From the NCBI RefSeq assembly GCF_000389965.1, contig NC_021191.1, forward strand, positions 4,713,501 to 4,777,500: a stretch of 64,000 nucleotides of DNA. Direction: 5' to 3'. This document shows positions 8,691-17,440 of this stretch, piece by piece. The DNA is from Actinoplanes sp. N902-109 (GTDB lineage: Bacteria; Actinomycetota; Actinomycetes; Mycobacteriales; Micromonosporaceae). The notes beneath the pieces are model-generated. The model was not told where the DNA came from. It did not search any database and saw only the letters and a program-made list of their open reading frames with translations. Numbering within the stretch: position 1 is the first letter of the stretch; every line of letters starts with the position of its first letter. Position numbers and translations under genes: made by a program.

Positions 8691-10315
8691 TGATCAGACG
8701 TGTCCTCGCCGGATGGGCCGGCCTGACCCTCGCGGCCATGTCGATCGCCCCGGCAGCGGCCGCGAGCCGCGACAGCGCCGTGCTGCGGCACACCGACCTC
8801 GGCACGATCCGGGGCAACGACCAGAACCGGTCGACCGGAACCTACACGTGGCTGGGCATCCCGTACGCGGAACCACCCGTCGGCCCGCTGCGCTGGCACG
8901 CACCGCTGACGCACCGGCCGTGGCAGGGAGTGCGGCACACCACCGCCTACGGCAACGGCTGTATCCAACAGGGCCGGCTCTTCAGCCCGGCGCCCAGCGG
9001 CCCGCATTACGGGCTCGACATCCGTGACGGTCTGGGCCGGCCCGTCGGCGCCGAGGACTGCCTCACCCTCAACGTCTACCGCCCCGCCACCAGGCAGAAG
9101 AAGCTCCCGGTCATCGTGTTCGTGCACGGCGGCAGCAACGTGGTCGGCTACTCCGCCGACCCGATGTACGACGGCAACGCCCTCGCGCGCCGGGCCAACG
9201 CCGTGGTCGTCACGGTCAACTACCGGCTCGGCGCCTTCGGGTGGCTCGACCTGCCCCAGCTCAAGACCGGCGACCCGGTCAACGACTCGGGCGACTTCGG
9301 GACGCTGGACCAGATCGAGGCCCTGCGCTTCGTGCACCGCAACATCGCGGCCTTCGGCGGCGACTCCGCGAACGTGACCGCCATGGGCGAGTCGGCCGGT
9401 GCCGTCAACGTCTGGGCTCTGCTGGTGTCGCCGCTGACCAAGGGGCTGATCGACAAGGTGGTCCCGCTCAGCGGCGGCCTGCTGTTCGCCACCCCCGCCC
9501 AGGCCCGCGGCTACGCCGATGCCCTGGTGACCGCGGCCGTCGGAAGCTCCGGTAACCGCGACGAGGACGTGCGCCGCCTGCGAGAGCTGCCCGCCGCCGA
9601 CGTCATCCGCGCCCAGCTGGCCCGTGGCGCCGTCGCCGGCGACCCGCCCGCCGTGATCGCCGACGGCACGGTCCTGCCCACCGACTACCACGCCGCCGTG
9701 GCGACGGGAGCCTTCGCCGGGATCCCCGTCCTGGCCGGCAACACCCTCGAGGAGGGCAAGCTGTTCGGTGGCCTGGTGGGTGCCTACCGGCCGAGCGACT
9801 ACGAGCGTTTCACCCGTCAGTACTTCTTCGACCCCGACCAGCCCGCACCGTACGCGGTGAGCGACTTCATCACCGACCGTTACCTGCCCGTCGACGCCCC
9901 CGGCGGCTGGAACGCGACGTCGAAACAGCTGGGCGACGCCATCTTCGCCGGCATCGTGCGCGACTCGATGAACGCCATGCGGGCCGCCGGGAACAGGAAC
10001 CTGTACTACTACCAGTTCGGCTGGAGCCGGCAGCCGGCGCCGTTCGACGTCGTCTACGGCGCCAGCCACGCCATCGACCTGCCGTTCGTCTTCGGCACCT
10101 TCCAGCGGGGCGTGTTCGCGTTCGCGTTCAGCCGTCGCAACGCCCCCGGCCGGCTGCAGCTGTCCGGGCTGATGATGGACAGCATCGCCACGTTCGTCCG
10201 CACCGGACGACCCCGGCAGAACGTCCTGGGCACCCGGTGGCAGCAGTGGCCGCGCAGCCTCGTGCTCGATGCCGGGGACCGGGCCGCGACCGCGGCACCG
10301 GGATCGGTTGCCTGA
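8687..10315 (+). CDS. Exported type-B carboxylesterase
   Basis: 542 residues. Residues 1-25 (MMIRR, a hydrophobic stretch, then AAAAS) form a signal peptide. Type-B carboxylesterase motifs follow: oxyanion VHGGSN, nucleophile serine in MGESAGAVNVW, an acidic NTLEEGKLF region, and the catalytic histidine in GASHAIDLPFVFGTF. It hydrolyses carboxylic esters outside the cytoplasmic membrane. The start overlaps the MFS stop by 4 bp, so ester cleavage outside and product import look like one operon function. Substrate unknown. Confidence 0.9.
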   Translation: MMIRRVLAGWAGLTLAAMSIAPAAAASRDSAVLRHTDLGTIRGNDQNRSTGTYTWLGIPYAEPPVGPLRWHAPLTHRPWQGVRHTTAYGNGCIQQGRLFSPAPSGPHYGLDIRDGLGRPVGAEDCLTLNVYRPATRQKKLPVIVFVHGGSNVVGYSADPMYDGNALARRANAVVVTVNYRLGAFGWLDLPQLKTGDPVNDSGDFGTLDQIEALRFVHRNIAAFGGDSANVTAMGESAGAVNVWALLVSPLTKGLIDKVVPLSGGLLFATPAQARGYADALVTAAVGSSGNRDEDVRRLRELPAADVIRAQLARGAVAGDPPAVIADGTVLPTDYHAAVATGAFAGIPVLAGNTLEEGKLFGGLVGAYRPSDYERFTRQYFFDPDQPAPYAVSDFITDRYLPVDAPGGWNATSKQLGDAIFAGIVRDSMNAMRAAGNRNLYYYQFGWSRQPAPFDVVYGASHAIDLPFVFGTFQRGVFAFAFSRRNAPGRLQLSGLMMDSIATFVRTGRPRQNVLGTRWQQWPRSLVLDAGDRAATAAPGSVA

Positions 10316-10377
10316 CCCGTGCCGGGCCGGCGTCCCGGCCGCGGGTGACACCGCAGCCGGGCCGCCGGTCACCGGCG

Positions 10378-12870
10378 TCAGGCGGTCAGCGGGCCGACCT
10401 CGGTGATGCGGATGGCGGCGGCGCCCAGCTCGTCGCTGGCGGCCAGGTCGATCTCGGCCTCGATGCCCCAGTCGTGGTCGCCCTCGGGGTCCTCGAAGAC
10501 CTGCCGCACGTGCCACACCGCCGGCCCCTGGTCGAGGTGCAGGAAGGCCGGGCCACGGGCGGCCGGGCCGGTGCCCACGACCGGGTACTCGGCGTAGTAG
10601 TCCTCGAGGGCCTCGATCCAGCGGTCGGTGGTCCAGCCGGACTCGGCGTCGAGGTCGCCGAGATCCTCGGCGCGGCGCAGCGCGAACAGCTCGACCCGGC
10701 GGAACATGGCGTTGCGCACGAGCACCCGGAACGCGCGCACGTTGCGGGTGACCGCGGGCGGCTTGTCGTCGATCGGCGACACCTCGGCCACCTCGGCGCC
10801 GGGGTTGCGCAGCCGTTCCCACTCGTCGAGCAGGCTGGAGTCGACCTGACGGACCAGCTCGCCCAGCCATTCGATGAGGTCGGTGAGCTCCTCGGTGCGG
10901 GCGTCCTCGGGGACGGTCTGGCGCAGCGCGCGGAAGGCGTCGGCCAGGTAGCGCAGCACCAGCCCCTCGGAGCGCGACAGCCCGTAGAACGACACGTACT
11001 CGGTGAAGGTCATCGCACGCTCGTACATGTCGCGGACCACGGCCTTGGGCTTGAGCTCGTAGTCGGCGACCCAGGGGTGCCCGCGCCGGTAGGTCTCGTA
11101 GGCGGCGTCGAGCAGCTCCACCAGCGGCTTCGGGTAGGTCACCTCCTCGAGCAGCTCCATCCGCTGGTCGTACTCGATACCCTCGGCCTTCATGGCGTTG
11201 ACCGCCTCGCCCTTGGCCTTGAACTGCTGGGCCGAGAGCACCTGGCGCGGGTCCTCCAGGGTCGACTCGATCACCGACACCACGTCCAGCGGGTAGTCCG
11301 GCGACTCGCGGTCGAGCAGTTCCAGGCAGGCCAGCGCGAACGGCGACAGCGCCTGGTTGAGCGCGAAGTCGAGCTGCAGGTCCTCGACGAGCCGGTAGGT
11401 GCCGTCGACCTTCTCGATGACCCCACCGGCGAGCAGGGCGCGGGCGATCGCGATGGCGCGGCGGATGTGCCGGCGCTGCGCGGCGGGTTCCTCGTGGTTG
11501 TCGGTGAGCAGGTGGCGCATGCTCTCGAACGGGTTGCCGCCGCGGGCGATGACGTTGAGCAGCATCGCGTGCGACACCTGGAACGACGAGGTCAGCGGCT
11601 CGGGCTCGGCGGCGACCAGCCGGTCGAAGGTGGGCTGGCCCCAGCCGATGGTGCCCTCCGGCGGCTTCTTGCGCACCACCTTGCGGCGCTTCTTCGGGTC
11701 GTCACCCGCCTTGGCCAGCGCCCGCTCGTTGTCGATGACGTGCTCGGGGGCCTGCACGATGACCGTGCCGATGGTGTCGAACCCGGCCCGGCCGGCGCGC
11801 CCGGCGATCTGGTGGAACTCGCGCGCCTTGAGCAGGCGGGTGCGCACCCCGTCGTACTTGGACAGGCCGGTGAACAACACCGTACGGATGGGGACGTTGA
11901 TCCCGACGCCGAGGGTGTCGGTGCCGCAGATGACCTTGAGCAGTCCGGCCTGGGCCAGGGTCTCCACCAGCCGGCGGTACTTGGGCAGCATGCCGGCGTG
12001 GTGCACGCCGATGCCGTGCCGGATCAGCCGCGACAGCGTGCGCCCGAAGCCCGCGGTGAACCGGAAGTTGCCCAGCGCGGCGGCGATCGCGTCCTTCTCC
12101 GCGCGGGTGCACATGTTGATGCTCATCAGCGACTGCGCGCGTTCCAGGGCGGCGGCCTGGGTGAAGTGCACGATGTAGACCGGCGCCTGGTGCGTGGTCA
12201 GCAGTTCCTCGATGGTCTCGTGCAATGGCGTCATCGCGTACGAGAAGATCAGCGGGACCGGCCGCTCGGCGTTGGTGACGACGGCGGTCGGCCGCCCGGT
12301 GCGCCGGGACAGGTCGTCGACGAAGCGCGTGGTGTCGCCGAGGGTGGCCGACATCAGCAGGAACTGCGCCTGGGGCAGCTCGATCAGCGGCACCTGCCAC
12401 GCCCAGCCGCGGTCGGGCTCGCTGTAGAAGTGGAACTCGTCCATGACGACCTGCCCGACGTCGGCGTCGGCCCCCTCGCGCAGCGCCAGGTTGGCCAGGA
12501 TCTCCGCGGTGCAGCAGATGATCGGCGCGTCCGCGTTGACGTTGGCGTCGCCGGTGAGCATGCCGACGTTGTGCGCGCCGAAGACCGCGCAGAGGGCGAA
12601 GAACTTCTCCGACACCAGGGCCTTGATCGGCGCGGTGTAGAACGTGGTGCGCTTGTCGGCCAGCGCGGCGAAATGGGCGCCGGTGGCCACCAGGCTCTTG
12701 CCCGAGCCGGTCGGGGTGCTCAGGATGACGTTCGCCCCGGTGGCGATCTCGATGAGCGCCTCCTCCTGGTGCGGGTAGAGCGTCAGGCCCTGCTCGGCGA
12801 CCCAGGTCTGGAAGGCGTCGAAGACGGCGTCGGGTGCGGCGGTGCCGGGCAGGCGTTCGGTCAGGTTCAT
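10378..12870 (-). CDS. DEAD/DEAH-type helicase with DUF3516
   Basis: 830 residues from ATG 12870. Superfamily 2 helicase motifs: Walker A STPTGSGKS (about 51-59), DEFH in VMDEFHFYSE, SAT in LLMSATLG, and motif VI HQIAGRAGRAGFDT. The C-terminal half is the actinobacterial DUF3516 module. Ski2/Mtr4-like RNA or DNA unwinding is the best guess; the family is conserved in actinobacteria but poorly studied. In-frame codons upstream of 12870 cross the strong hairpin at 12901 and are not part of the protein. Convergent with the esterase, with 62 bp of GC-rich inverted repeats between them. Confidence 0.9.
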   Translation of the reverse strand: MNLTERLPGTAAPDAVFDAFQTWVAEQGLTLYPHQEEALIEIATGANVILSTPTGSGKSLVATGAHFAALADKRTTFYTAPIKALVSEKFFALCAVFGAHNVGMLTGDANVNADAPIICCTAEILANLALREGADADVGQVVMDEFHFYSEPDRGWAWQVPLIELPQAQFLLMSATLGDTTRFVDDLSRRTGRPTAVVTNAERPVPLIFSYAMTPLHETIEELLTTHQAPVYIVHFTQAAALERAQSLMSINMCTRAEKDAIAAALGNFRFTAGFGRTLSRLIRHGIGVHHAGMLPKYRRLVETLAQAGLLKVICGTDTLGVGINVPIRTVLFTGLSKYDGVRTRLLKAREFHQIAGRAGRAGFDTIGTVIVQAPEHVIDNERALAKAGDDPKKRRKVVRKKPPEGTIGWGQPTFDRLVAAEPEPLTSSFQVSHAMLLNVIARGGNPFESMRHLLTDNHEEPAAQRRHIRRAIAIARALLAGGVIEKVDGTYRLVEDLQLDFALNQALSPFALACLELLDRESPDYPLDVVSVIESTLEDPRQVLSAQQFKAKGEAVNAMKAEGIEYDQRMELLEEVTYPKPLVELLDAAYETYRRGHPWVADYELKPKAVVRDMYERAMTFTEYVSFYGLSRSEGLVLRYLADAFRALRQTVPEDARTEELTDLIEWLGELVRQVDSSLLDEWERLRNPGAEVAEVSPIDDKPPAVTRNVRAFRVLVRNAMFRRVELFALRRAEDLGDLDAESGWTTDRWIEALEDYYAEYPVVGTGPAARGPAFLHLDQGPAVWHVRQVFEDPEGDHDWGIEAEIDLAASDELGAAAIRITEVGPLTA

Positions 12871-12900
12871 GATGGCCGCAAGTCTATGGCGTGGGCAGCG

Positions 12901-12934
12901 GTGTGGCCGGACGCGGGAGCGCGTCCGGCCACAC
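12901..12934 (-). terminator. Strong intrinsic-type hairpin
   Basis: A perfect 15-bp stem (12901-12915 pairing with 12920-12934) with a GGAG loop. It lies 30 bp upstream of the helicase start and 34 bp downstream of the stop of the small membrane peptide, so it most likely ends that short transcript rather than serving the helicase. No U-tract. Confidence 0.8.
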
Positions 12935-12967
12935 CTGAGGGACCCTGCTGGTGAAGTTGTGGACCGG

Positions 12968-13066
12968 CTACGCGCCGAACGCCGCGTAGATCGGACCGGC
13001 GACGCTGCCGGCGAGGCCGATGACGGCGGCGACAACCGCGATGGTGGAACCGATTCTCAGGCGCAT
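12968..13066 (-). CDS. 32-residue hydrophobic peptide (small ORF)
   Basis: ATG at 13066, stop TAG at 12968-12970. The peptide starts MRLRIGST and continues into one hydrophobic segment of about 20 residues (IAVVAAVIGLAGSVAGPIYA), ending AFGA. Basic N-terminus plus a single membrane span fits a membrane micropeptide. It has its own strong hairpin downstream and open space upstream (AbiEii-like gene ends at 13179), so it could be an independent transcript. The ribosome site is weak. Function unknown. Confidence 0.45.
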   Translation of the reverse strand: MRLRIGSTIAVVAAVIGLAGSVAGPIYAAFGA

Positions 13067-13178
13067 CTCGGGAGCCTTCCTGGTGCTGACTGGCCTCGCA
13101 GCAAGAAGATTGCGCCCGGCGGGTTGCCGGCCGGGACCACCCCGGTTGCCGCTCGGTTGCCGGCCCGCCCGGAGCCTG

Positions 13179-13826
13179 CTACTGCCGCGGCCAGGCCGCC
13201 AGCCGGGTGCGCAGCACGGCCACGTCCGCCCCGCTCAGCCCGTAGACGGCGAACCGGGCATCGTCGAGCCGGTCGAGATAGCGGCCCGCGTCGGCGATGT
13301 CCTCGTCCGCCAGCGTGTCGTCCAGCGCGTGGGCCAGCTCCAGCACCCGGTGCAGCGGGTAGCGCTCCAGGGCCGCCGCCACGTCGATGTAGTCGCGCAC
13401 CTCACGCCGGTTGACCAGCGCCGCCACCTTCGAGGCGACCAGGTCGTCGAGATGCATGACCGGGCCCACGTCCATCACCACCGGGGCGCGCCGGCGGTCC
13501 AGCCGGGTCAGCGTCAGCCGCAACGCCCGGCGCCCGTCGGCCACGTGGTACTCGCGCAGGTCCTCGTCCATGCCCTCGAACATCTCGTCGCCGACCTCGC
13601 GGAACACCTGGTAACCGGCCGCGGTCAGGGCCCCGGTGACCCCGGCCGCGGCGGCCCCGACCGCGCCGGCGGTGTCGGTGAACAGGTCGATGTCCTCGGT
13701 GGGCCGCCGGACCAGACCGTTGACCAGCCACGCGACCCCGCCGCCGAGCACGAACCCGTGCTTCTCCCCCACCCCCAGCGCGATGGTCGCCACGTCCCGG
13801 TAGAAGTCGTCGATGTTGGCGCTCAC
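13179..13826 (-). CDS. AbiEii/AbiGii-like nucleotidyltransferase
   Basis: 215 residues from GTG 13826. LGGGVAWLVNGLVRRPTEDIDLFTD near the N-terminus is the nucleotidyltransferase signature of the AbiEii/AbiGii toxin family (GG..R.T.DIDL, aspartates binding metal and nucleotide). DDLVASKVAALVNRREVRDYID follows, as in that family. The AbiEi antitoxin usual in the type IV abortive-infection pair is not adjacent: the neighbours are the micropeptide and a DUF3152 protein. It may be a solitary relative with another job. Upstream in-frame codons overlap the next gene and were excluded. Confidence 0.8.
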   Translation of the reverse strand: MSANIDDFYRDVATIALGVGEKHGFVLGGGVAWLVNGLVRRPTEDIDLFTDTAGAVGAAAAGVTGALTAAGYQVFREVGDEMFEGMDEDLREYHVADGRRALRLTLTRLDRRRAPVVMDVGPVMHLDDLVASKVAALVNRREVRDYIDVAAALERYPLHRVLELAHALDDTLADEDIADAGRYLDRLDDARFAVYGLSGADVAVLRTRLAAWPRQ

Positions 13827-13903
13827 GGCGAAGAACCTATCGCCCGCCGTACGGTGACCGGCGCACCCGCTCAGCGTTTCCCCGGACGCGCCGATGAACA
13901 GGT

Positions 13904-14686
13904 GTGGGAGCTGTGCGCATCGCCGCCGCGGCGCTGGGCGCTGCCGTGGCCGCCGGACCCGGACTCGCGGCGTGTGGTGCTTCCCCGCCGGAGGTCCCGG
14001 CAGGCCCGCCGGCCGCCCCCGCACCCGCACGGGTGGTGTCGCGGGCACCTGCCGCCCGTACCGTGCACACCCCCGCGATCACCTACCCGGCGGCCGGCGG
14101 CGGGCACTGGCACACCGCTGCCGCCTCCCCGCACACCGGCGGCCGGTCCGGGCCGTTGCTGCGCTACCGGGTGCGGGTCGAGACCGGCATCAAGGGCCTG
14201 CCGGTACGGGCGTTCGCCGACGCGGTCACCGCCACGCTCGACGACCGCCGGGGCTGGACCGCCGGCGGCACACTGCGGCTGCGGCGCGTCGGCCCGGGGC
14301 AGGCCCACGACTTCACGATCTACCTGGCCACCCCGCGCACCCGTGACGAGCTGTGCGGCTCGGGCCGGGACGGCTACACCTCCTGCCGCACCGGCGACAC
14401 GGTGGTGCTCAACGTCGCCCGCTGGGTCAAGAGCGTGCCCGGCTACGGCGCCTCGCCGGCCACCTACCGCCAGTACATGGTCAACCACGAGGTCGGCCAC
14501 CGGCTCGGGCACGGCCACGAACGCTGCCCGGGCCGGGGCGACCGCGCCCCGGTCATGCAGCAGCAGACCCTCGGACTGCACGGCTGCACCGCGAACCCGT
14601 GGCCGTACCCGGCGGGCCAGCGGTGGACCGGTCCGCCGGGCGCCTATCCCGACCCGATCCCCGCCGCCGACACCGGCTCCCGCTGA
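13904..14686 (+). CDS. DUF3152 lipoprotein, zinc-metalloprotease-like
   Basis: 260 residues from GTG 13904; a GTG at 13913 is an alternative start. A hydrophobic leader ends in GLAACGAS, a lipobox, so the protein is probably a lipoprotein. A Pro/Ala-rich spacer follows, then the DUF3152 domain with VNHEVGHRLGHGHERC near 205-220, an HExxH-like zinc site with a third His, and conserved cysteines. Peptidase activity is suggested by the motif but is not established for the family. Divergent from the AbiEii-like gene. Confidence 0.85.
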   Translation: MGAVRIAAAALGAAVAAGPGLAACGASPPEVPAGPPAAPAPARVVSRAPAARTVHTPAITYPAAGGGHWHTAAASPHTGGRSGPLLRYRVRVETGIKGLPVRAFADAVTATLDDRRGWTAGGTLRLRRVGPGQAHDFTIYLATPRTRDELCGSGRDGYTSCRTGDTVVLNVARWVKSVPGYGASPATYRQYMVNHEVGHRLGHGHERCPGRGDRAPVMQQQTLGLHGCTANPWPYPAGQRWTGPPGAYPDPIPAADTGSR

Positions 14687-14689
14687 CCC

Positions 14690-14755
14690 TGGGTGCGGCC
14701 CACCAGGGCGTCGTGGACCGGGCGAACTTCCCGGCTGCGAGCAGCGCTCGCCGGG
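14690..14755 (-). mobile_element. IS21-type istA scrap
   Basis: Read on the minus strand it encodes AAGKFARSTTPWWAA, recognisable against the AAGRFTPVHDAWWAA segment of the IS21 transposase half at 39875-40809. The plus-strand DNA (around CACCAGG and CGTCGTGGACCGGG) also matches that element at about 40225-40255. About 65 bp remain. It abuts the decayed SDR gene, so an insertion or deletion event probably caused that decay. Confidence 0.5.
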
Positions 14756-15126
14756 TCAGGCGACGGTGAAGCCGCCGTCCACCGGCATGATCGTGCCGGT
14801 GACGTAATCCGCGCCGATCAGGTAGGCGATCGCCTTGGCCACGTCTGCGCCTGTGCCGACCCGGCCGAGCGGGACGTTCTTCACGGCGTTGGCGAAATGG
14901 CCCTGACGTTGCTCGGCGGGCAGGAAGGACCACCAGAGAGCACCAGCTTGGCGGTGACGGCCGTCTCGACGTCGGCGAAACTGATCTTCTTGAGCGGCCC
15001 GACGCCGACCGGTCCGGGGCTGAAGGCGAGCACCAGGCGCTCGAAGGTGCCGAACTCGTCGAGGAACGCCGACACCGCGTCGCGGTCGGTTCCGTCCACG
15101 GACTCAGCGCCCGGAAACGAAGACAA
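14756..15126 (-). pseudogene. Short-chain dehydrogenase remnant with two deletions
   Basis: The C-terminal SDR end is clear: HFANAVKNVPLGRVGTGADV, then AYLIGADYVTGTIMPVDGGF and stop at 14756. Just upstream in gene order (about 14941-15120) a different frame encodes TDRDAVSAFLDEFGTFERLV and FSPGPVGVGPLKKISFADVE, the part before the SDR catalytic region. Between them about 70-75 residues, including the expected Ser/Tyr/Lys active site, are missing, and the frames do not match. The N-terminal Rossmann glycine motif is missing too. Cannot be a working enzyme. Confidence 0.8.
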
Positions 15127-15175
15127 CGGCGATCAAGCGGTGCCGGGAGAACCGTTGGCGTGCTCCCGCTGGCCC

Positions 15176-16753
15176 CTAGGGTTGCCCCACGCGCAGCACG
15201 GTCAGCACGACGTCGTCCTCCGTGTCACCCGGCACCGTGGCCAGCAGATGCTCGCACAGCGCCTCGGGGTCCAGGTGGGCGTGCCCGCGCAGCGCGGCCA
15301 GCAGGTCGGCCAGGCCGTCGTCGAGGTGCCGGCCGCGCCGCTCGATCAGCCCGTCGGTGTAGAACACGACAGTGCTGCCCGGTTCCAGCCACACCGTGTG
15401 ATCGGTGCGGCCGGCCGTGGTGCGGGTGCCCAGCAGTCGCTCACCCCTGGTCTCCAGCAGTTGCACCACGCCGTCGGGGTGCACCAGCACCGGCGGCGGG
15501 TGCCCGGCGTTCGACCAGCGCATGAGGTGCCGGTCGGGCGCCGGGTTCTCCACCCGGGCCAGCACGGCGGTGGCGAACCGGTTGAGACGGTACGAGGTCA
15601 TCGAGTCGTCCAGGACGGTCAGGACGTCCGAGGGCGGGCGCTGCACGGCGTACGAGATGCCGCGCAGCAGGTTGCGTACCTGGCTCATCGCGGCCGCCGC
15701 GAACCGGTCGTGGCCGGTCACGTCGCCGACGACCACGGTGAGATGGCCGTCGGGCAGCACGAACGAGTCGTACCAGTCGCCACCGATCCGGGCACCCTCG
15801 GCCGCCGGCTGATAGCGCACCGCGACCTGCAGATGGCCCGGTTGCTCGGGCGGCTCCAGCAGGCTGCGCTGCAAGGCCTCGGCCAGCGCGCGCTGCGTCG
15901 CGGTGGCCTGCCGCTCGGCCTCGCGGGCCCGGGCCCGGTTCAGCCCCTGGGCCAGCGCGGTGCCCAGCAGCCGGAGAAATCCCAGGTACGCCGCGTCGGG
16001 CGCGAGGTGCGGGCTGAGCCGGGTGGACAGCACGGCATCGGTCTGGCTCGGTTGCACCCCGGTGAGCCGGACCCAGGCCCGCAGGCCCTCGTCGGTGCGC
16101 CGCAGTTCGATCTCCCGGTCCGGCACCACCGGCAGCGCGGCGGTGCCCGGCAGCAGGAGGTCCACGCCGGGCAGATCCTCGGGAGCCGAGCGCAGCACCG
16201 GCAGCGCATGCTCGACCAGGTCGGCGACGTCCTCCACGTCGGCGATCCGGTCGTTGAGCCGGCTGAGCAGCTCCAGCCGGCGGTTGCCCAGCACCTGCGC
16301 CGTGGTCTCCGACGCGATGTCGATCGCCCCGACGACAGTGCCGTCCTCGTCGCGCACCGGCGAGTAGGAGAAGGTGAAGTACGTCTCCTCCAGGAAGCCC
16401 TGCCGGTCCATCAGCAGCCGCAGGTCCTCCATCCACGTCGCGCCGTGCCCGGCGACCACCGAGTCGAGCATCGGCCCGATGGTGTCCCAGATCTCGGGGA
16501 ACACCTCGCGGCACGGCCGGCCCAGCGCCGCCGGGTGCTTGACGCCGATCATCTCGACGTAGGCCTCGTTGTACAGCAGCACGTACTGCGGCCCCCAGAG
16601 CAGCGTGATCGGCGCGCGCGTCTGCAACGTCAGATCGAACGCGCCGCGCAGCACCCGGCTCCACGTCTCGGGCCGGCCCACCGGTGTGGCTGCCCAGTCG
16701 ACCCGCCGGTACGCCTCGCGCAACGTCCCCGCGCCGTCGAAGAGATCAGTCAC
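15176..16753 (-). CDS. PAS-domain SpoIIE/RsbU-type protein phosphatase
   Basis: 525 residues. An N-terminal PAS domain (about 45-150, PITLLWGPQYVLLYNEAYVE, then ASETTAQVLGNRRLE), a middle region, and a C-terminal PP2C-type SpoIIE phosphatase domain (about 310-520). Metal-binding motifs are GGDWYDSF, VVGDVTGHD and YTDGLIERR. Such proteins dephosphorylate anti-sigma-factor antagonists in partner-switching pathways; no kinase or antagonist gene is adjacent. The PAS domain probably senses a small ligand. Only a few bases separate it from the methyltransferase gene, which is upstream in the same direction. Confidence 0.9.
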   Translation of the reverse strand: MTDLFDGAGTLREAYRRVDWAATPVGRPETWSRVLRGAFDLTLQTRAPITLLWGPQYVLLYNEAYVEMIGVKHPAALGRPCREVFPEIWDTIGPMLDSVVAGHGATWMEDLRLLMDRQGFLEETYFTFSYSPVRDEDGTVVGAIDIASETTAQVLGNRRLELLSRLNDRIADVEDVADLVEHALPVLRSAPEDLPGVDLLLPGTAALPVVPDREIELRRTDEGLRAWVRLTGVQPSQTDAVLSTRLSPHLAPDAAYLGFLRLLGTALAQGLNRARAREAERQATATQRALAEALQRSLLEPPEQPGHLQVAVRYQPAAEGARIGGDWYDSFVLPDGHLTVVVGDVTGHDRFAAAAMSQVRNLLRGISYAVQRPPSDVLTVLDDSMTSYRLNRFATAVLARVENPAPDRHLMRWSNAGHPPPVLVHPDGVVQLLETRGERLLGTRTTAGRTDHTVWLEPGSTVVFYTDGLIERRGRHLDDGLADLLAALRGHAHLDPEALCEHLLATVPGDTEDDVVLTVLRVGQP

Positions 16754-16762
16754 CGCCTCAAT

Positions 16763-17368
16763 CTAGCGGCGGCGCAGTTTGACGGTGCCGTCCACCCGCG
16801 GGCCCGGGGTGCCGTCCGGGCCCAGCTGCATCCGGTCGTGCGTCCCGGCGTGCAGCACCTCCCACTGCCCGGGTTCCAGCTCCAGGTCCGCGATGAGCTC
16901 CGCAGGCGACGGGAACCGCATCGGCCCGTGCGTGGCGGCGTACGCCCCGTGGTCCTGGTGGCTCTCGATCAGCAGCACCCCGCCCGGTGCGACGGCCGCG
17001 GCGGCCCGGCGCAGCACCGCCTCCCGGGGGAAGTCGCCCTGCGAGTACAGGAACGACGCGGTCACCAGGTCGAACGCCCCGGCCGGGAACGACACCGCCA
17101 GGTCGTGCCGCTGGAAGTCCACGCTGACCCCGGCTGCCGCAGCGAACCGGGCGGCGCGCTCGACCGCCACCCCGGAGATGTCGGCGGCGGTGACCGTCCA
17201 GCCCTGCCGGGCCAGCCAGATGGCATCCGCGCCCTCGCCGCAGCCCAGCTCCAGGGCCGTACCCGGGGTCAGGCCGGCGATCTCGTGCACCAGCGCGGCG
17301 TTGGGCTCCCCGCTCCAGATCCGGTCCGACTCGGCGTACCGTGCGTCCCACGATTGTTCGTCATGCAT
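16763..17368 (-). CDS. Class I SAM-dependent methyltransferase
   Basis: 201 residues from ATG 17368. Motif I ALELGCGEGADAIWLA (about 36-51), the acidic TAADIS and motif GGVLLIESHQDH define a class I methyltransferase; N-terminal SWDARYAESDRIWSGEPN is typical of the thiopurine/tellurite-type group. Substrate unknown. In-frame codons upstream of 17368 overlap the divergent GNAT gene and have no family match. Ends 9 bp before the phosphatase start codon, so the two may be co-transcribed. Confidence 0.88.
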   Translation of the reverse strand: MHDEQSWDARYAESDRIWSGEPNAALVHEIAGLTPGTALELGCGEGADAIWLARQGWTVTAADISGVAVERAARFAAAAGVSVDFQRHDLAVSFPAGAFDLVTASFLYSQGDFPREAVLRRAAAAVAPGGVLLIESHQDHGAYAATHGPMRFPSPAELIADLELEPGQWEVLHAGTHDRMQLGPDGTPGPRVDGTVKLRRR

Positions 17369-17409
17369 GGGACCAGCATGATCGGGTGCGGGCAGGCACC
17401 GGGCATTTC

Positions 17410-17426
17410 CTTGCCACATCGGCAAG
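17410..17426. promoter_or_regulatory. CTTGCC-N5-GGCAAG inverted repeat
   Basis: 6-bp perfect inverted repeat with a 5-bp centre, in the 72-bp divergent region between the methyltransferase (start 17368, minus) and the GNAT (start 17441, plus). Position suits an operator for both, but no regulator is linked to it. Confidence 0.35.
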
Positions 17427-17440
17427 TCATAATCCGCGTC

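Noticed and set aside
10237..12954. A 905-codon plus-strand open frame across the helicase
   Set aside because: It mirrors the helicase on the other strand, with Val/Gly/His/Gln-rich low-quality sequence and no domain. High GC removes stops from the opposite strand.
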